Assembly (NCBI GenBank): GCA_015522475.1
Contig: WAMF01000001.1
Location: 100,054-164,053, forward strand
Reading direction: 5' to 3'
Length of the DNA stretch: 64,000 nucleotides
Source: Microcaldota archaeon
GTDB taxonomy: Archaea; Micrarchaeota; Micrarchaeia; Anstonellales; J096
In this document: positions 1 through 8,256 of the stretch, piece after piece
How the letters are laid out: each line of letters opens with the position of its first letter
How positions within the stretch are numbered: position 1 is the stretch's first letter
Position numbers and translations under genes: made by a program
The notes under the pieces: generated by a model
Told to the model about the DNA's origin: nothing
The model's input: the letters and a program-made list of their open reading frames with translations, nothing else
Databases searched by the model: none

Positions 1-2
1 AA

Positions 3-65
3 AGCCAACTGGCGAAACTTCTAAACATAAAGGTCGCTGGTGAGTATGCACTGAACGTTGACTGA
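3..65 (+). CDS. possible 3' end of an upstream protein gene (partial)
   Basis: Frame 3 from the window edge is open for 20 codons and closes with tandem stops (TGA TAG). The peptide ends in GEYALNVD and looks protein-like. The other two frames stop earlier. It would be the C-terminus of a gene cut by the window edge. There is too little sequence to name a product, and it may be chance. Confidence 0.3.
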   Translation, partial: SQLAKLLNIKVAGEYALNVD

Positions 66-156
66 TAGGGTTAATAAAGTAGTTGAGAGCAGAGAAAAGT
101 AAAAAAGAACGTCGAAGTAATGTATGGAAGGAATGTAGAAAGAAAGGGGTGTTAAT

Positions 157-399
157 ATGGCAAGAGGAAGAGAACCACTCGTCCAATGCGAAAAATGTAA
201 AAGAATGGTGCCACGAAGCAAAGCAGTGGAGGTAGTTAAAGGTATAAACTTTGATTTGGGAGACCAAAAAGATGTTACAATGGATTTAACAAGGAGGGTT
301 GTCTATTATTGTATAAGCTGCGCGAAACACCTTCACATCTTCGAGAAGCTCAAAAAAAGAAACGAAAGAAGAAGACAGAGGAAGGAAAATCGAGGATGA
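157..399 (+). CDS. rps26e: 30S ribosomal protein eS26
   Basis: Small-subunit ribosomal protein located near the mRNA exit site. The 80-aa protein has the family zinc-binding pattern: an N-terminal CEKC followed by RMVPRSKAV, then YYCISCAKH about 40 residues later. A strongly basic tail of Arg/Lys ends the protein. The length fits archaeal eS26, which is about 80-100 aa. The ATG is preceded by GGGGTGTTAAT, a good Shine-Dalgarno sequence. The family is known in archaea and eukaryotes but not bacteria, and its archaeal distribution is patchy, so its presence is a useful lineage marker. It lies just upstream of a secreted-protein gene that has its own promoter. Confidence 0.88.
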   Translation: MARGREPLVQCEKCKRMVPRSKAVEVVKGINFDLGDQKDVTMDLTRRVVYYCISCAKHLHIFEKLKKRNERRRQRKENRG

Positions 400-421
400 A
401 AAGGGAAAGATAGAAGATAGG

Positions 422-430
422 CTTATAAAG
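422..430 (+). promoter_or_regulatory. TATA box of the secreted-protein gene
   Basis: The sequence CTTATAAAG is centred about 26 nt before the ATG at 452. That spacing puts the transcript start at or next to the start codon, so the mRNA is probably leaderless. Confidence 0.6.
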
Positions 431-451
431 ATATGAGGCCCTATTCCTACA

Positions 452-1336
452 ATGAGGGCTCCACGATTAATCATATTATTAATTTTTTTACCTTTGCTTT
501 TTGGGGTTAATGCAGAGCCAGTTGTCACTTCCGCACATGTTGGCCATGCCAATCATACGGGTGGTTCTGCAAATAACTACACATTAACAATCATCCAGCC
601 TATAGAAGTAACAATTCATTCTGGCCAAACGCTAAATGTGGGGGCTGTAGGCCCAGGCCAACCCCTCTCCATTGACATCGCTAGAGAAGTGAATGAAGGG
701 GGACCTTTTGGCAAAGGTGGGGGGTTTGACAAAGCGTACGTTGAAAAGGTTCCTGAAGGCTGGTCTGCTAAAAATTCGCGCCTCTTTGACGATCCGTTAG
801 AGGTGGTTGTTACACCTTCTGAAGAAGCCAAAGAAGGGAATTACTCTTTCATTGTGAGGCTGGAGGATTGGGAAAATGCCGAAAAATTAGGAAACACAAC
901 CTTTAAGATAAATCTCTACGTTACCCACGACATATACGACGTATACCTAAGGAAGGAACTTTATACAGTAGGCCCAAATCAACCTATAAGGATACCTCTC
1001 ATTATATACAACAAAGGCAATCTGGGCACGGTATTCAACATAACTTTAAAGCTAGACAAAACGACGCAAGTAAAGCGCCTATATGTGCCTCCAAAGCATG
1101 TGGGCGAAACAACATTCGAGCTCTCTTTAAAAGATGAGGATGTATACAATGGAGAAATAGATGTGACGCCAGAATACACGAACACACTCAAAAAAACTTT
1201 GCCCTTCGCAGTCGAAGTCAAAGGAACATTTAGAGATGATTTAAAAGCGGGTGGGGAGGGCGTTCTCCTCTTATTCGTGCCCTTCCAACCGATATATGAC
1301 TTCGCCTATATTGTATACTCTGTAGTATGGCATTGA
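452..1336 (+). CDS. secreted or membrane-anchored beta-rich protein
   Basis: I do not recognise a named family. Residues 1-21 form a signal peptide (basic start, hydrophobic core ILLIFLPLLFGV, small residues before EP). The body (about 25-265) is rich in beta-prone segments and carries several N-glycosylation sequons (NHT, NYT, NYS, NTT, NIT), as expected for an extracellular Ig-like or surface-layer-associated protein. The last 30 residues are hydrophobic and may anchor the protein in the membrane. A TATA box 26 nt upstream supports this ATG as a leaderless start. The gene is convergent with ABCE1 and separate from eS26. Function is unknown. Confidence 0.7.
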   Translation: MRAPRLIILLIFLPLLFGVNAEPVVTSAHVGHANHTGGSANNYTLTIIQPIEVTIHSGQTLNVGAVGPGQPLSIDIAREVNEGGPFGKGGGFDKAYVEKVPEGWSAKNSRLFDDPLEVVVTPSEEAKEGNYSFIVRLEDWENAEKLGNTTFKINLYVTHDIYDVYLRKELYTVGPNQPIRIPLIIYNKGNLGTVFNITLKLDKTTQVKRLYVPPKHVGETTFELSLKDEDVYNGEIDVTPEYTNTLKKTLPFAVEVKGTFRDDLKAGGEGVLLLFVPFQPIYDFAYIVYSVVWH

Positions 1337-1519
1337 GAAAGCGAGGATAAGTAGATAATGACTCCAAATGACTAAATGACGTGTTAGCAGCCAGCTTTAG
1401 CTTACAACACCGCCAGCACTTACTTATCCCCTATAATTAATATATGTACATCCTCTTATCTGCAATCCCTTGTCGTCAATTATTTCCCATACTATTTGGT
1501 GTAAATAGCTAATATGTCG

Positions 1520-3298
1520 TCAGTCGTCGGCGAAATACTCTCCCTTTTCTCTCTGCTCTTTATCGCGCTTGCTCCATGGCTTGTTTATCTTTGGCCTCTT
1601 TGTGTCTACATCGCGCCTCAGAGTTATGCCCAAGAGCTTGAGAAATAGATTCAATCCATTTCTCTTTGGAATAGGAGCATGAGCGTGGCCTTTAACAGAG
1701 CTCTCCCCCTCAAATACAATAATCCTATCTGCAATCCTATCGACGAGTGCCACGTCATGATCAACGACAAACATGGGTTTCTTTTTCTCAGCTGCAATTT
1801 CGCGGAGTAGAGATGAGAAAGCCAAGCGCTCCTCTACATCTAAGAAGGCAGAGGGCTCGTCAAATAAGTAAAGATCTGCATCTAGCGAGATAGTGTATGC
1901 GATAGCCACCATTTGGAGCTGGCCTCCACTCAACTGGTTAAGCTGTTTTTCAACAATTGCATCGTCTATTTGGAGGAGTTGCTTAGCCCTTGCCAGCACT
2001 GCCTTATCGTCAACTTTATTCAGCAACTCCTTAACGAGTGTAGAGTCAGCTTCCAGATACTGTCGTTTATAAGCTATCTTTATATCAGCCTCTACATGAC
2101 CTTTGTCTGGCTTTTCAACGCCAGCCAACATCTTCATGAAAACGGTTTTACCCAAGCCATTCTTGCCCACAATACCAACGACCTCACCTTCATGAATTTC
2201 TCCGGCTTCTACTGAAAGTGAGAACGAAGGGAAGCTCTTCTTAAGTGCCGGATATGTAAAGGCAACCTTGCTTGCCTTCGAACTGCCCCTTCCTCCGGCA
2301 CCTGAACCAAAGTGTATTTCATAATCTCTAAAGCGAAGGTTCTCGGCCTTCAAATAGCCCTGAAGGTACTCATTTATGCCAACACGAGCAGATTTAACAG
2401 AAGAGCTAGCGCCGTATACGGAAGCTGCGCCAAAAAACACGTATACATAGTCCGCCATATAATCTAGGATCGTGAGGTCATGATCCACCACCACGAGATT
2501 TTTATCTAGAGCAAACTCACCCAATTTAATGGCTATATTCAAACGCTCCACAATATCCAAGTAATTTGTAGGCTCATCAAAAAAGTAAAGCTCAGCCTCT
2601 TTTTCCATGGCCAAGGCCACGGCTAGCTTTTGCAGCTCACCACCGCTGAGCTCCTTCATTTTCCTGTCCGCTATTTTTAAATTCCACTTCTCCAAAAGTC
2701 GCGTCGAGAAGCCCATATGCTCAATAAAGCCTTTGACTGTGCCGTCGAAGGCGCGCAGCGCTTCAATGTTCTGAGGTTTAACACTCAGTTCCTTGCCTTC
2801 GATCTCGTTAAAGTACTTTGCCACATGAACGGGCACTTCTTCGAGAACATCCTGCCAGCTCCACTCCTTGGTGTAGTCACCAAAATTGGGTGTGAGCTGT
2901 TTTGAAAGAATACGAATGGCAGTAGTTTTTCCTATACCATTTCTTCCCACATAAGCAGTTACTGCTCCTTTGACAGGCAAGGGAAAGCCATAGAATCGGA
3001 AGGCGTTCACGCCGTAAGTGAATGTTAGCTTACCCAAATCCTTTGTTAAATTGACAATGCTTATGGCCTTTGTCGGACAGCGCTTCACGCATATGCCACA
3101 ACCTATGCATGCCGCCTCTACAATGACGGGATAAGCAGTTTTCTCATCTATGGCTATTGCCTCTTCGCCCATTTTATTGACAGGGCATACTTTTTCGCAG
3201 ACATAACCACACTTATCTTTTATGCATGCATCTCTATCGAGAACGGCAATCCTTTGGGCTTGTTGAATAGAACTAGCTTTGCCTTTTGATGAGACCAT
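1520..3298 (-). CDS. abce1: ribosome recycling ATPase ABCE1/Rli1
   Basis: Splits post-termination ribosomes into subunits together with aRF1/Pelota, using ATP. The 592-aa length matches the family. Two ferredoxin-like clusters lie in residues 25-72 (C-x4-C-x3-C-x3-CP, then CIGCGICVKRCP). Nucleotide-binding domain 1 has the Walker A GRNGIGKTT near residue 118 and LSGGE near 218. Domain 2 has GKNGLGKTV near 378 and LSGGQLQ near 478. Both Walker B regions (FDEPTNYLD, FDEPSAFLD) and both H-loops (VVDHD) are present. No parts are missing. It is followed on the minus strand by no close partner and is convergent with the secreted-protein gene. Confidence 0.96.
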   Translation of the reverse strand: MVSSKGKASSIQQAQRIAVLDRDACIKDKCGYVCEKVCPVNKMGEEAIAIDEKTAYPVIVEAACIGCGICVKRCPTKAISIVNLTKDLGKLTFTYGVNAFRFYGFPLPVKGAVTAYVGRNGIGKTTAIRILSKQLTPNFGDYTKEWSWQDVLEEVPVHVAKYFNEIEGKELSVKPQNIEALRAFDGTVKGFIEHMGFSTRLLEKWNLKIADRKMKELSGGELQKLAVALAMEKEAELYFFDEPTNYLDIVERLNIAIKLGEFALDKNLVVVDHDLTILDYMADYVYVFFGAASVYGASSSVKSARVGINEYLQGYLKAENLRFRDYEIHFGSGAGGRGSSKASKVAFTYPALKKSFPSFSLSVEAGEIHEGEVVGIVGKNGLGKTVFMKMLAGVEKPDKGHVEADIKIAYKRQYLEADSTLVKELLNKVDDKAVLARAKQLLQIDDAIVEKQLNQLSGGQLQMVAIAYTISLDADLYLFDEPSAFLDVEERLAFSSLLREIAAEKKKPMFVVDHDVALVDRIADRIIVFEGESSVKGHAHAPIPKRNGLNLFLKLLGITLRRDVDTKRPKINKPWSKRDKEQREKGEYFADD

Positions 3299-3436
3299 GG
3301 TATGTAATTCAGAAATAAAAAATAAAAAGGGAGCTTATCTGGGCTATTGGCGTATGCAAATCGCAGCCATTCCAGCCATTCTTCGCATTTCCTCCCTTAA
3401 CCTCTCTTAAACCTCACCCAAGATTTGCTCAAATCC

Positions 3437-4459
3437 TTATCCGGACATGTCTGCAACAATTTGATCAAAGACGTTTATAGGTAGAGCTCCCGAAACGATA
3501 ACACCCGCTTTGCCGTCACTGCCTATAACAACCTTCCCTCTTACTGCAGATGCCTGGAAGTCTTTGACTAGCTTTTGTATCTGAGCATCGCTGAGTTTCT
3601 TTGTCGAGTAAATTAAGAATGTCGGTGTTCCGCCTACTTGGTAATTCTGCTGTGCCCTCGATTCAAGTGCGCTTATGCCGCTCCTCACGCTTGTATCGTT
3701 TCTACATGCATCAAATGCAGTCATATTAAGCCCGATATTCTTCGCTATGTTTTGTATTAGCTGCTCAGAAAGCTGTTTGCTCTTATCTTGAAGAGATTGG
3801 TTTAAGTACAAAGCATCGTGCATTTCCCAGTACTTGCCTTGCTTAGCTGCACACTCCGCCGCTATAGAAGCGGGCATGGCCATTTGGTGGAAGGGCAGGG
3901 GGAAATCCCAAAATGCAAACTCTACCTTGCCAGTGTCTACGTACTTCTTAAGGAATGCTTCATAAGTCTGTTGGGCAAAGAGTACACAGTAAGGACATTG
4001 GTAATCTCCGAACTCAATAACAACGATAGGCGCGCTCTTGTTTCCTCTTATGTGGGCCGCACTGTCAATGGCTAGAGGCACGGATAGGTTTGTTGGCTTT
4101 GAGCTCTGCTCAACAAACTGCTCAATTTGAGCCACGGATGTTGGCTTACCAACGACGACATTTTGATAGTCTGGCGTCACGTAAAAAGCAACCTGTTGAC
4201 CCTGCACAGTATACGTTAACTTTATCAGTTGAGTCGTCTCTATCTTTGGTTGTTGAGGAGGCAACCCTTGTAACGACAAGAACTTGTCTATAACAGATAT
4301 GACATGGCCAATCTTCGCTTGATCCACTTGAAAGGACGATGTTGTTTGGTTCATATGCATAGCACTATTTGAAACGTTTGCACCCGGCCCTGTGCTCGGC
4401 GTTGTGCAGCCGGCAAAGAGCAAAACGGCTAGCAATCCTAATACTAAATATTGCTTCAT
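3437..4459 (-). CDS. DsbA-like thioredoxin-fold lipoprotein
   Basis: Extracytoplasmic thiol-disulfide oxidoreductase. The ORF track starts at 4498, but the better start is the internal ATG at 4459. It follows GAGGTGTTAAT, and the protein then begins directly with a lipoprotein signal (LLAVLLFAGC, lipid-anchored Cys at residue 18). The first 140 residues are a linker and small N-terminal domain. The C-terminal half is a DsbA/Thioredoxin_4 domain with FGDYQCPYC as the CxxC active site and VGGTPTFLI as the cis-proline loop. Several N-glycosylation sequons are present, which fits a location outside the cell. No DsbB/VKOR partner is visible in the window. Confidence 0.85.
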   Translation of the reverse strand: MKQYLVLGLLAVLLFAGCTTPSTGPGANVSNSAMHMNQTTSSFQVDQAKIGHVISVIDKFLSLQGLPPQQPKIETTQLIKLTYTVQGQQVAFYVTPDYQNVVVGKPTSVAQIEQFVEQSSKPTNLSVPLAIDSAAHIRGNKSAPIVVIEFGDYQCPYCVLFAQQTYEAFLKKYVDTGKVEFAFWDFPLPFHQMAMPASIAAECAAKQGKYWEMHDALYLNQSLQDKSKQLSEQLIQNIAKNIGLNMTAFDACRNDTSVRSGISALESRAQQNYQVGGTPTFLIYSTKKLSDAQIQKLVKDFQASAVRGKVVIGSDGKAGVIVSGALPINVFDQIVADMSG

Positions 4460-4583
4460 ATTAACACCTCTATAGAGCTTGCTTGTAAGAGGAAACATTT
4501 AAATGTCTATCTCAGTGCTCCATTGCAAAGCCCAAAACACCTCACAGACAATCACAGACAGGGCTAGCTACATCAACTAGCCA

Positions 4584-4599
4584 TACTAACTAGTTAGTA
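4584..4599. repeat. 16-bp perfect palindrome in the dsbA-like/trpS divergent region
   Basis: TACTAACTAGTTAGTA reads identically on both strands. It lies between two divergent genes and is followed by several AGTTA-type copies (about 4608-4670). This could be a binding site for a dimeric regulator. Confidence 0.4.
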
Positions 4600-4686
4600 G
4601 TTTAAATAGTTACTAGTTGTGTTATCTTACTTATTAGTTATCTTAGCCTTAGCAGTTAGCCATAGCAGTTGCACCATCCGCAAAGC

Positions 4687-4696
4687 TATATAAAAA
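4687..4696 (+). promoter_or_regulatory. TATA box of trpS
   Basis: TATATAAAAA is centred about 24-25 nt before the trpS ATG at 4716, which implies a leaderless transcript. Confidence 0.65.
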
Positions 4697-4715
4697 GCTC
4701 GTTTAATAGCTAAGC

Positions 4716-5861
4716 ATGGCAGAAATGCGCGTTACTCCGTGGACCGTCGAAGGCAAAATCGAATACGAACGGCTCATAAAGGAGTTTGGCACCTCCCCAA
4801 TCACAGACGAGCTTTTGAAGGAGTTAGAGAGCACAGCAAAAAAGCCCCTTCCCGTCTTCCTCAGAAGGGGTTTCTTCTTCAGCCACCGCGACCTGAATGT
4901 GGCACTCCGCGAATACAAAGAGGGGAAGCCCTTCTTCATATACACAGGAAGAGGACCCTCCGGCAAGATGCACCTCGGCCACATCCTCTCCTTTTTGATG
5001 GCGAAATGGTTACAAGAAGCGTTCGGCGCAAACCTCTACATCGAGATAACGGATGATGAGAAATTCCTGCAAAAGCGCGAGTACACGCTTGAGAAGACAC
5101 GAGAGCAGGCGGATAAAGACATATTGGATATAGTGGCATTAGGCTTCGACCCCGAGAAAACGTTCATATTCAAGGATACTGAATACGTGGGCCACGTCTA
5201 CCCCCTCATGATAAAGGCGGCTAAGAAAGTAACGTTCTCGACGATGAGGGCTGTTTTCGGCTTCACCAACGAAACCAACGTGGGCCTTATCTTCTGGCCC
5301 ATGTACCAAGTCATCCCAACATTCTTCGAGAAAAACCGAGCGCTCATCCCCTGTGCCATAGACCAAGACCCCTATTGGAGGGTGCAGCGCGACATAGCGG
5401 AGGGCTTAGGCTACAAGAAGGCGGCGGCCATCCACGGCATGTTCCTTCCGCCGCTACAAGGCACAGAGGGAAAGATGAGCAGCAGTAAGGCGGAGAGTGC
5501 CATTTACTTAAACGACGATACAAAGACCGTGCGCAAGAAGATTATGAAGTACGCTTTTAGCGGCGGCCAGCCCACCGTAAAGGAGCATAGGAAGAAGGGA
5601 GGCAACCCAGACATCGACGTGAGCTTCATATACTTAAAAATGCTGTTCGAAGAGGACGACAAAAAATTAAAGGAGATATACAACGCCTATAAGAGCGGCG
5701 AAATGCTGACTGGCGAGTTAAAGGACTACACGGCCAAGAAGATTTCCGCGTTCTTAGAGGAACACCAGAGGCGAAAGAAAACAGATGGTGAGCGCCTAGC
5801 CAAAAAAATGATGTATGAAGGAGAGCTCGCCAGGGCTATGTGGGAGCGCGTTTATGAATGA
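4716..5861 (+). CDS. trpS: tryptophanyl-tRNA synthetase, archaeal type
   Basis: Charges tRNA-Trp in the cytosol. The 381-aa protein is a class I synthetase of the archaeal/eukaryotic TrpRS type. The N-terminal MRVTPWTVEGKIEY segment is characteristic of archaeal TrpRS. The HIGH-type motif is GPSGKMHLGHI (about residue 80), and the KMSKS-type loop is GKMSSSKAESAI (about residue 250). The sequences TDDEKF and AIDQDPYWR are also family landmarks. The start is fixed by a TATA box 25 nt upstream and no Shine-Dalgarno sequence, as for other leaderless genes here. It stands alone, divergent from the DsbA-like gene. Confidence 0.95.
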   Translation: MAEMRVTPWTVEGKIEYERLIKEFGTSPITDELLKELESTAKKPLPVFLRRGFFFSHRDLNVALREYKEGKPFFIYTGRGPSGKMHLGHILSFLMAKWLQEAFGANLYIEITDDEKFLQKREYTLEKTREQADKDILDIVALGFDPEKTFIFKDTEYVGHVYPLMIKAAKKVTFSTMRAVFGFTNETNVGLIFWPMYQVIPTFFEKNRALIPCAIDQDPYWRVQRDIAEGLGYKKAAAIHGMFLPPLQGTEGKMSSSKAESAIYLNDDTKTVRKKIMKYAFSGGQPTVKEHRKKGGNPDIDVSFIYLKMLFEEDDKKLKEIYNAYKSGEMLTGELKDYTAKKISAFLEEHQRRKKTDGERLAKKMMYEGELARAMWERVYE

Positions 5862-5942
5862 GAAAGAGATAAGGGGTGCAGCTGCGAATCACAGATTGTA
5901 GTAGAACGCATACCCTAGTTAAAATTGACCTTTGGCTGCATT

Positions 5943-6344
5943 TTATTTCTTCCCTTTCTTCGCCTTTTGAGCTGTCTGCTGGTTAATCATATCCCTAGCT
6001 GTCTTTCCGGGTGGGAAAATCTTGCCAAAAGGCGCGAGTATAGCGACATCTAGTTCCTCTGCTAAGCGTAAGAATTCTGCTTTGGGCACTTCTGTATATT
6101 CGGTAGCGTCAAAAAGTTGATACGTGCCAAAAGGCGTCGTTTCTTCAATGGGTCTGAGCGTTATTTTCTTAGATATGCCTGCTGAAAGAATACTTATTTT
6201 TACTTCCTTCTCCTTGGCTGCTTTTGTCTTTCTCTTCGTTTTCTTCTTTGCGCTTGTTTTTGCTTTGGCTCCGCTAGCTCTACGGGTTGTGTTCGCATTG
6301 GCCCTTGTGGAGCTTTTCGCTTTGGCTGTTTTCTTTGCTGGCAT
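5943..6344 (-). CDS. small protein with H1-like basic tail
   Basis: I do not recognise the family. The first 50 residues are almost entirely Ala, Lys, Arg, Ser and Thr, with repeated AK, KK and TKR steps, like the tail of a linker histone H1 or a nucleic-acid-binding ribosomal protein. Residues 50-125 form a compact domain (VKISILSAGISKKITL, then a helical part ending in ARDMI). Binding to DNA or RNA is an inference from charge only. It lies downstream of a large acidic protein gene on the same strand with a 72-bp gap, so the two opposite-charge proteins may be functionally linked. An AT-rich box lies about 25 nt before the ATG. Confidence 0.6.
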   Translation of the reverse strand: MPAKKTAKAKSSTRANANTTRRASGAKAKTSAKKKTKRKTKAAKEKEVKISILSAGISKKITLRPIEETTPFGTYQLFDATEYTEVPKAEFLRLAEELDVAILAPFGKIFPPGKTARDMINQQTAQKAKKGKK

Positions 6345-6416
6345 GACCCACTGCTTTTAGAGGAAAGGTTAAAAAGGTTAAGCCTTTTTGAGACACTTCT
6401 GAGAAACTGCAAAAAC

Positions 6417-8033
6417 TCAAGAGACTGCTCGTTTGGCTTCTTTGATAGCCTCGCTTATAGTTCTCTCGAAAGGCGCGGCCTTTTGATAGGCTCTATGAGT
6501 CTTACTATAGACTTTCGTAACCTTGTTTGTGAGCTCCATAGCTTGATATTGCGTAAGCACAGGATGTCTCTTGCGGACTTCTGTGAGCTTAGGTATGAGT
6601 TTCCAGACTGTTGCCAGGGCTTTGTCAAGATTCTTCAAATCGTTATAGGTAAGCGAGACATGAGAATCTGTTGTAACTTTGTATTCAGAGTAAATCCTGG
6701 CAAAGGCATCAATTTTCTCAACGGCATGTTGGAGCTTGCGTGCAGGTGAATACAACTTAGGATGTCTCATCCTTCGCCACAGCTTTTTTAGAATCCTCGT
6801 AGATTTGTACCATATTTCATCCATGAGGAATCTCCCGTCGTAATAATCCAGTACTGCAGGAACACCATAACCAGACTGCCATATATCTCTATCAGCAGCA
6901 GTAAGTTCCTTTGCCACGTCTGAAAGCTCATCTATGAACGCGTCCACATCTACTATTAAATGTTCCCAAGCGCTAAAATAGGCCCACTTTGTAAATGCTA
7001 TTAACCCATCTTTTTCTGCAGAAGGATAGGCTTTCAAAACATCTGCAACCTTTTTGAAAAGATCCGCAGGAGTTTCTTTTGGCAAGTCCAGCCCATTGAG
7101 CACCTCTGGCTGCGCCTCACTTATTTTTGCCAATGTATAGGCAAGAGCGCGTTCACCATCAAAGCCCACATCCGGCCTCGTCACAATTTTCACCTCCTCT
7201 TCTTTTTCCTCTTCACTTGGCTCTTCTGCCACTTCTCCTTTCTCTTCTTTTACTTCTTCTTTATCAGCATTAACCTCTTTTATCTCTTCTGCAGCATCCA
7301 TAGAAAGGAGGTCTTTTATAGAGATCTCTTTGGGAAGAGTTGAGAAGTCCTCTCCCTTCAACATGTCCTCAAAAACATCTAAAGAGAGCAAAGACAAAGC
7401 TTCTCCATCGAATCCAGGAACTTCTCCTTCAACTTTTTTATCTTTTACCTCTTCCTCGACGCCTACCTTTTCAGTCTTTCCTTCCTCTTCGACAAGCTCT
7501 GCTAAAAGATCATCTCCCCATTCTTTGTCAAGCTGCTCTGCCATTTCTTCAGGACTAACTTCCGTAGCAGTAGGCTCTTCAGAGACCAATTCTTTTATTG
7601 CTTCACCTTTTTCTTCCTCCACTTCCTCCCTGCTGACTACTTCGCCACTTACTTCTCTTTCTGCCACGCCTGCTTCTTCAGCTTCTACGGGCAGAGCGAC
7701 AGCAAAGGCACTGATCTCCTCTGTAAGCTCAGCTAACTCTTCGGCGGTCTTCTCAAGCCTTTTAAGACCAACTTTTTTCCTCTTGCCTTCTTTAGATTCC
7801 TTAAGAGTGTCGAAAATCGTGCTTATATGATTTAAGAGAACATCTGCAATATCTGCTTCGCTCTCTGGCAACTCAGCAAGCTCAGACAGCATGCGCTCCT
7901 TCTCCTCCTTTGTTAAGAGGACTCTCACAGCCTTGTTGTATTCAATGATGTCTAAGAGCCAATCTGCAAGCTCATATACGGAGAAGGATGTCTCACTCTC
8001 CTCGTTAGTGGTCTCTTTAATGGTAGATGTCAT
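6417..8033 (-). CDS. large acidic protein with helical C-terminal domain
   Basis: No family recognised. The 538-aa protein has no signal peptide or membrane segment. Residues 1-110 are a helical domain. Residues 110-300 are an extremely Glu-rich, probably disordered linker, in which a GFDGE-A-L motif occurs twice (about residues 210 and 297). Residues 300-538 are a basic, tryptophan- and tyrosine-containing helical domain. A TTTAAAAAGG box about 25 nt before the ATG suggests a leaderless start. The architecture (acidic linker between two helical domains) resembles scaffold or chromatin-associated proteins, but that is only a composition argument. Its downstream neighbour is the basic H1-like protein. 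Confidence 0.65.
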   Translation of the reverse strand: MTSTIKETTNEESETSFSVYELADWLLDIIEYNKAVRVLLTKEEKERMLSELAELPESEADIADVLLNHISTIFDTLKESKEGKRKKVGLKRLEKTAEELAELTEEISAFAVALPVEAEEAGVAEREVSGEVVSREEVEEEKGEAIKELVSEEPTATEVSPEEMAEQLDKEWGDDLLAELVEEEGKTEKVGVEEEVKDKKVEGEVPGFDGEALSLLSLDVFEDMLKGEDFSTLPKEISIKDLLSMDAAEEIKEVNADKEEVKEEKGEVAEEPSEEEKEEEVKIVTRPDVGFDGERALAYTLAKISEAQPEVLNGLDLPKETPADLFKKVADVLKAYPSAEKDGLIAFTKWAYFSAWEHLIVDVDAFIDELSDVAKELTAADRDIWQSGYGVPAVLDYYDGRFLMDEIWYKSTRILKKLWRRMRHPKLYSPARKLQHAVEKIDAFARIYSEYKVTTDSHVSLTYNDLKNLDKALATVWKLIPKLTEVRKRHPVLTQYQAMELTNKVTKVYSKTHRAYQKAAPFERTISEAIKEAKRAVS

Positions 8034-8256
8034 AACTAGATATGTGGGAAGAAACCTTTTTAAATCGAACGCAAAACGTCAAATATTAACACACAAAGCA
8101 CAGAAACAAAAAAAATGGGTCAGAGAGTTGAGTAAAGCCGGATAAAGGCTAGAAGGAAGTGAAAGAATCAGACGAGTTGGGTAGAAGAGAAAAGGAAGTA
8201 AAAAACAAAAAGGAGCGTGTATTTAATATGTTTGGAGCGCCGACAGCATACCTTAC

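Noticed and set aside
7330-7830. Plus-strand 166-aa ORF rich in Ser
   Set aside because: It is the antisense shadow of the Glu-rich linker of the acidic protein (Glu codons read as Ser/Phe/Leu on the other strand). No promoter or ribosome site fits.
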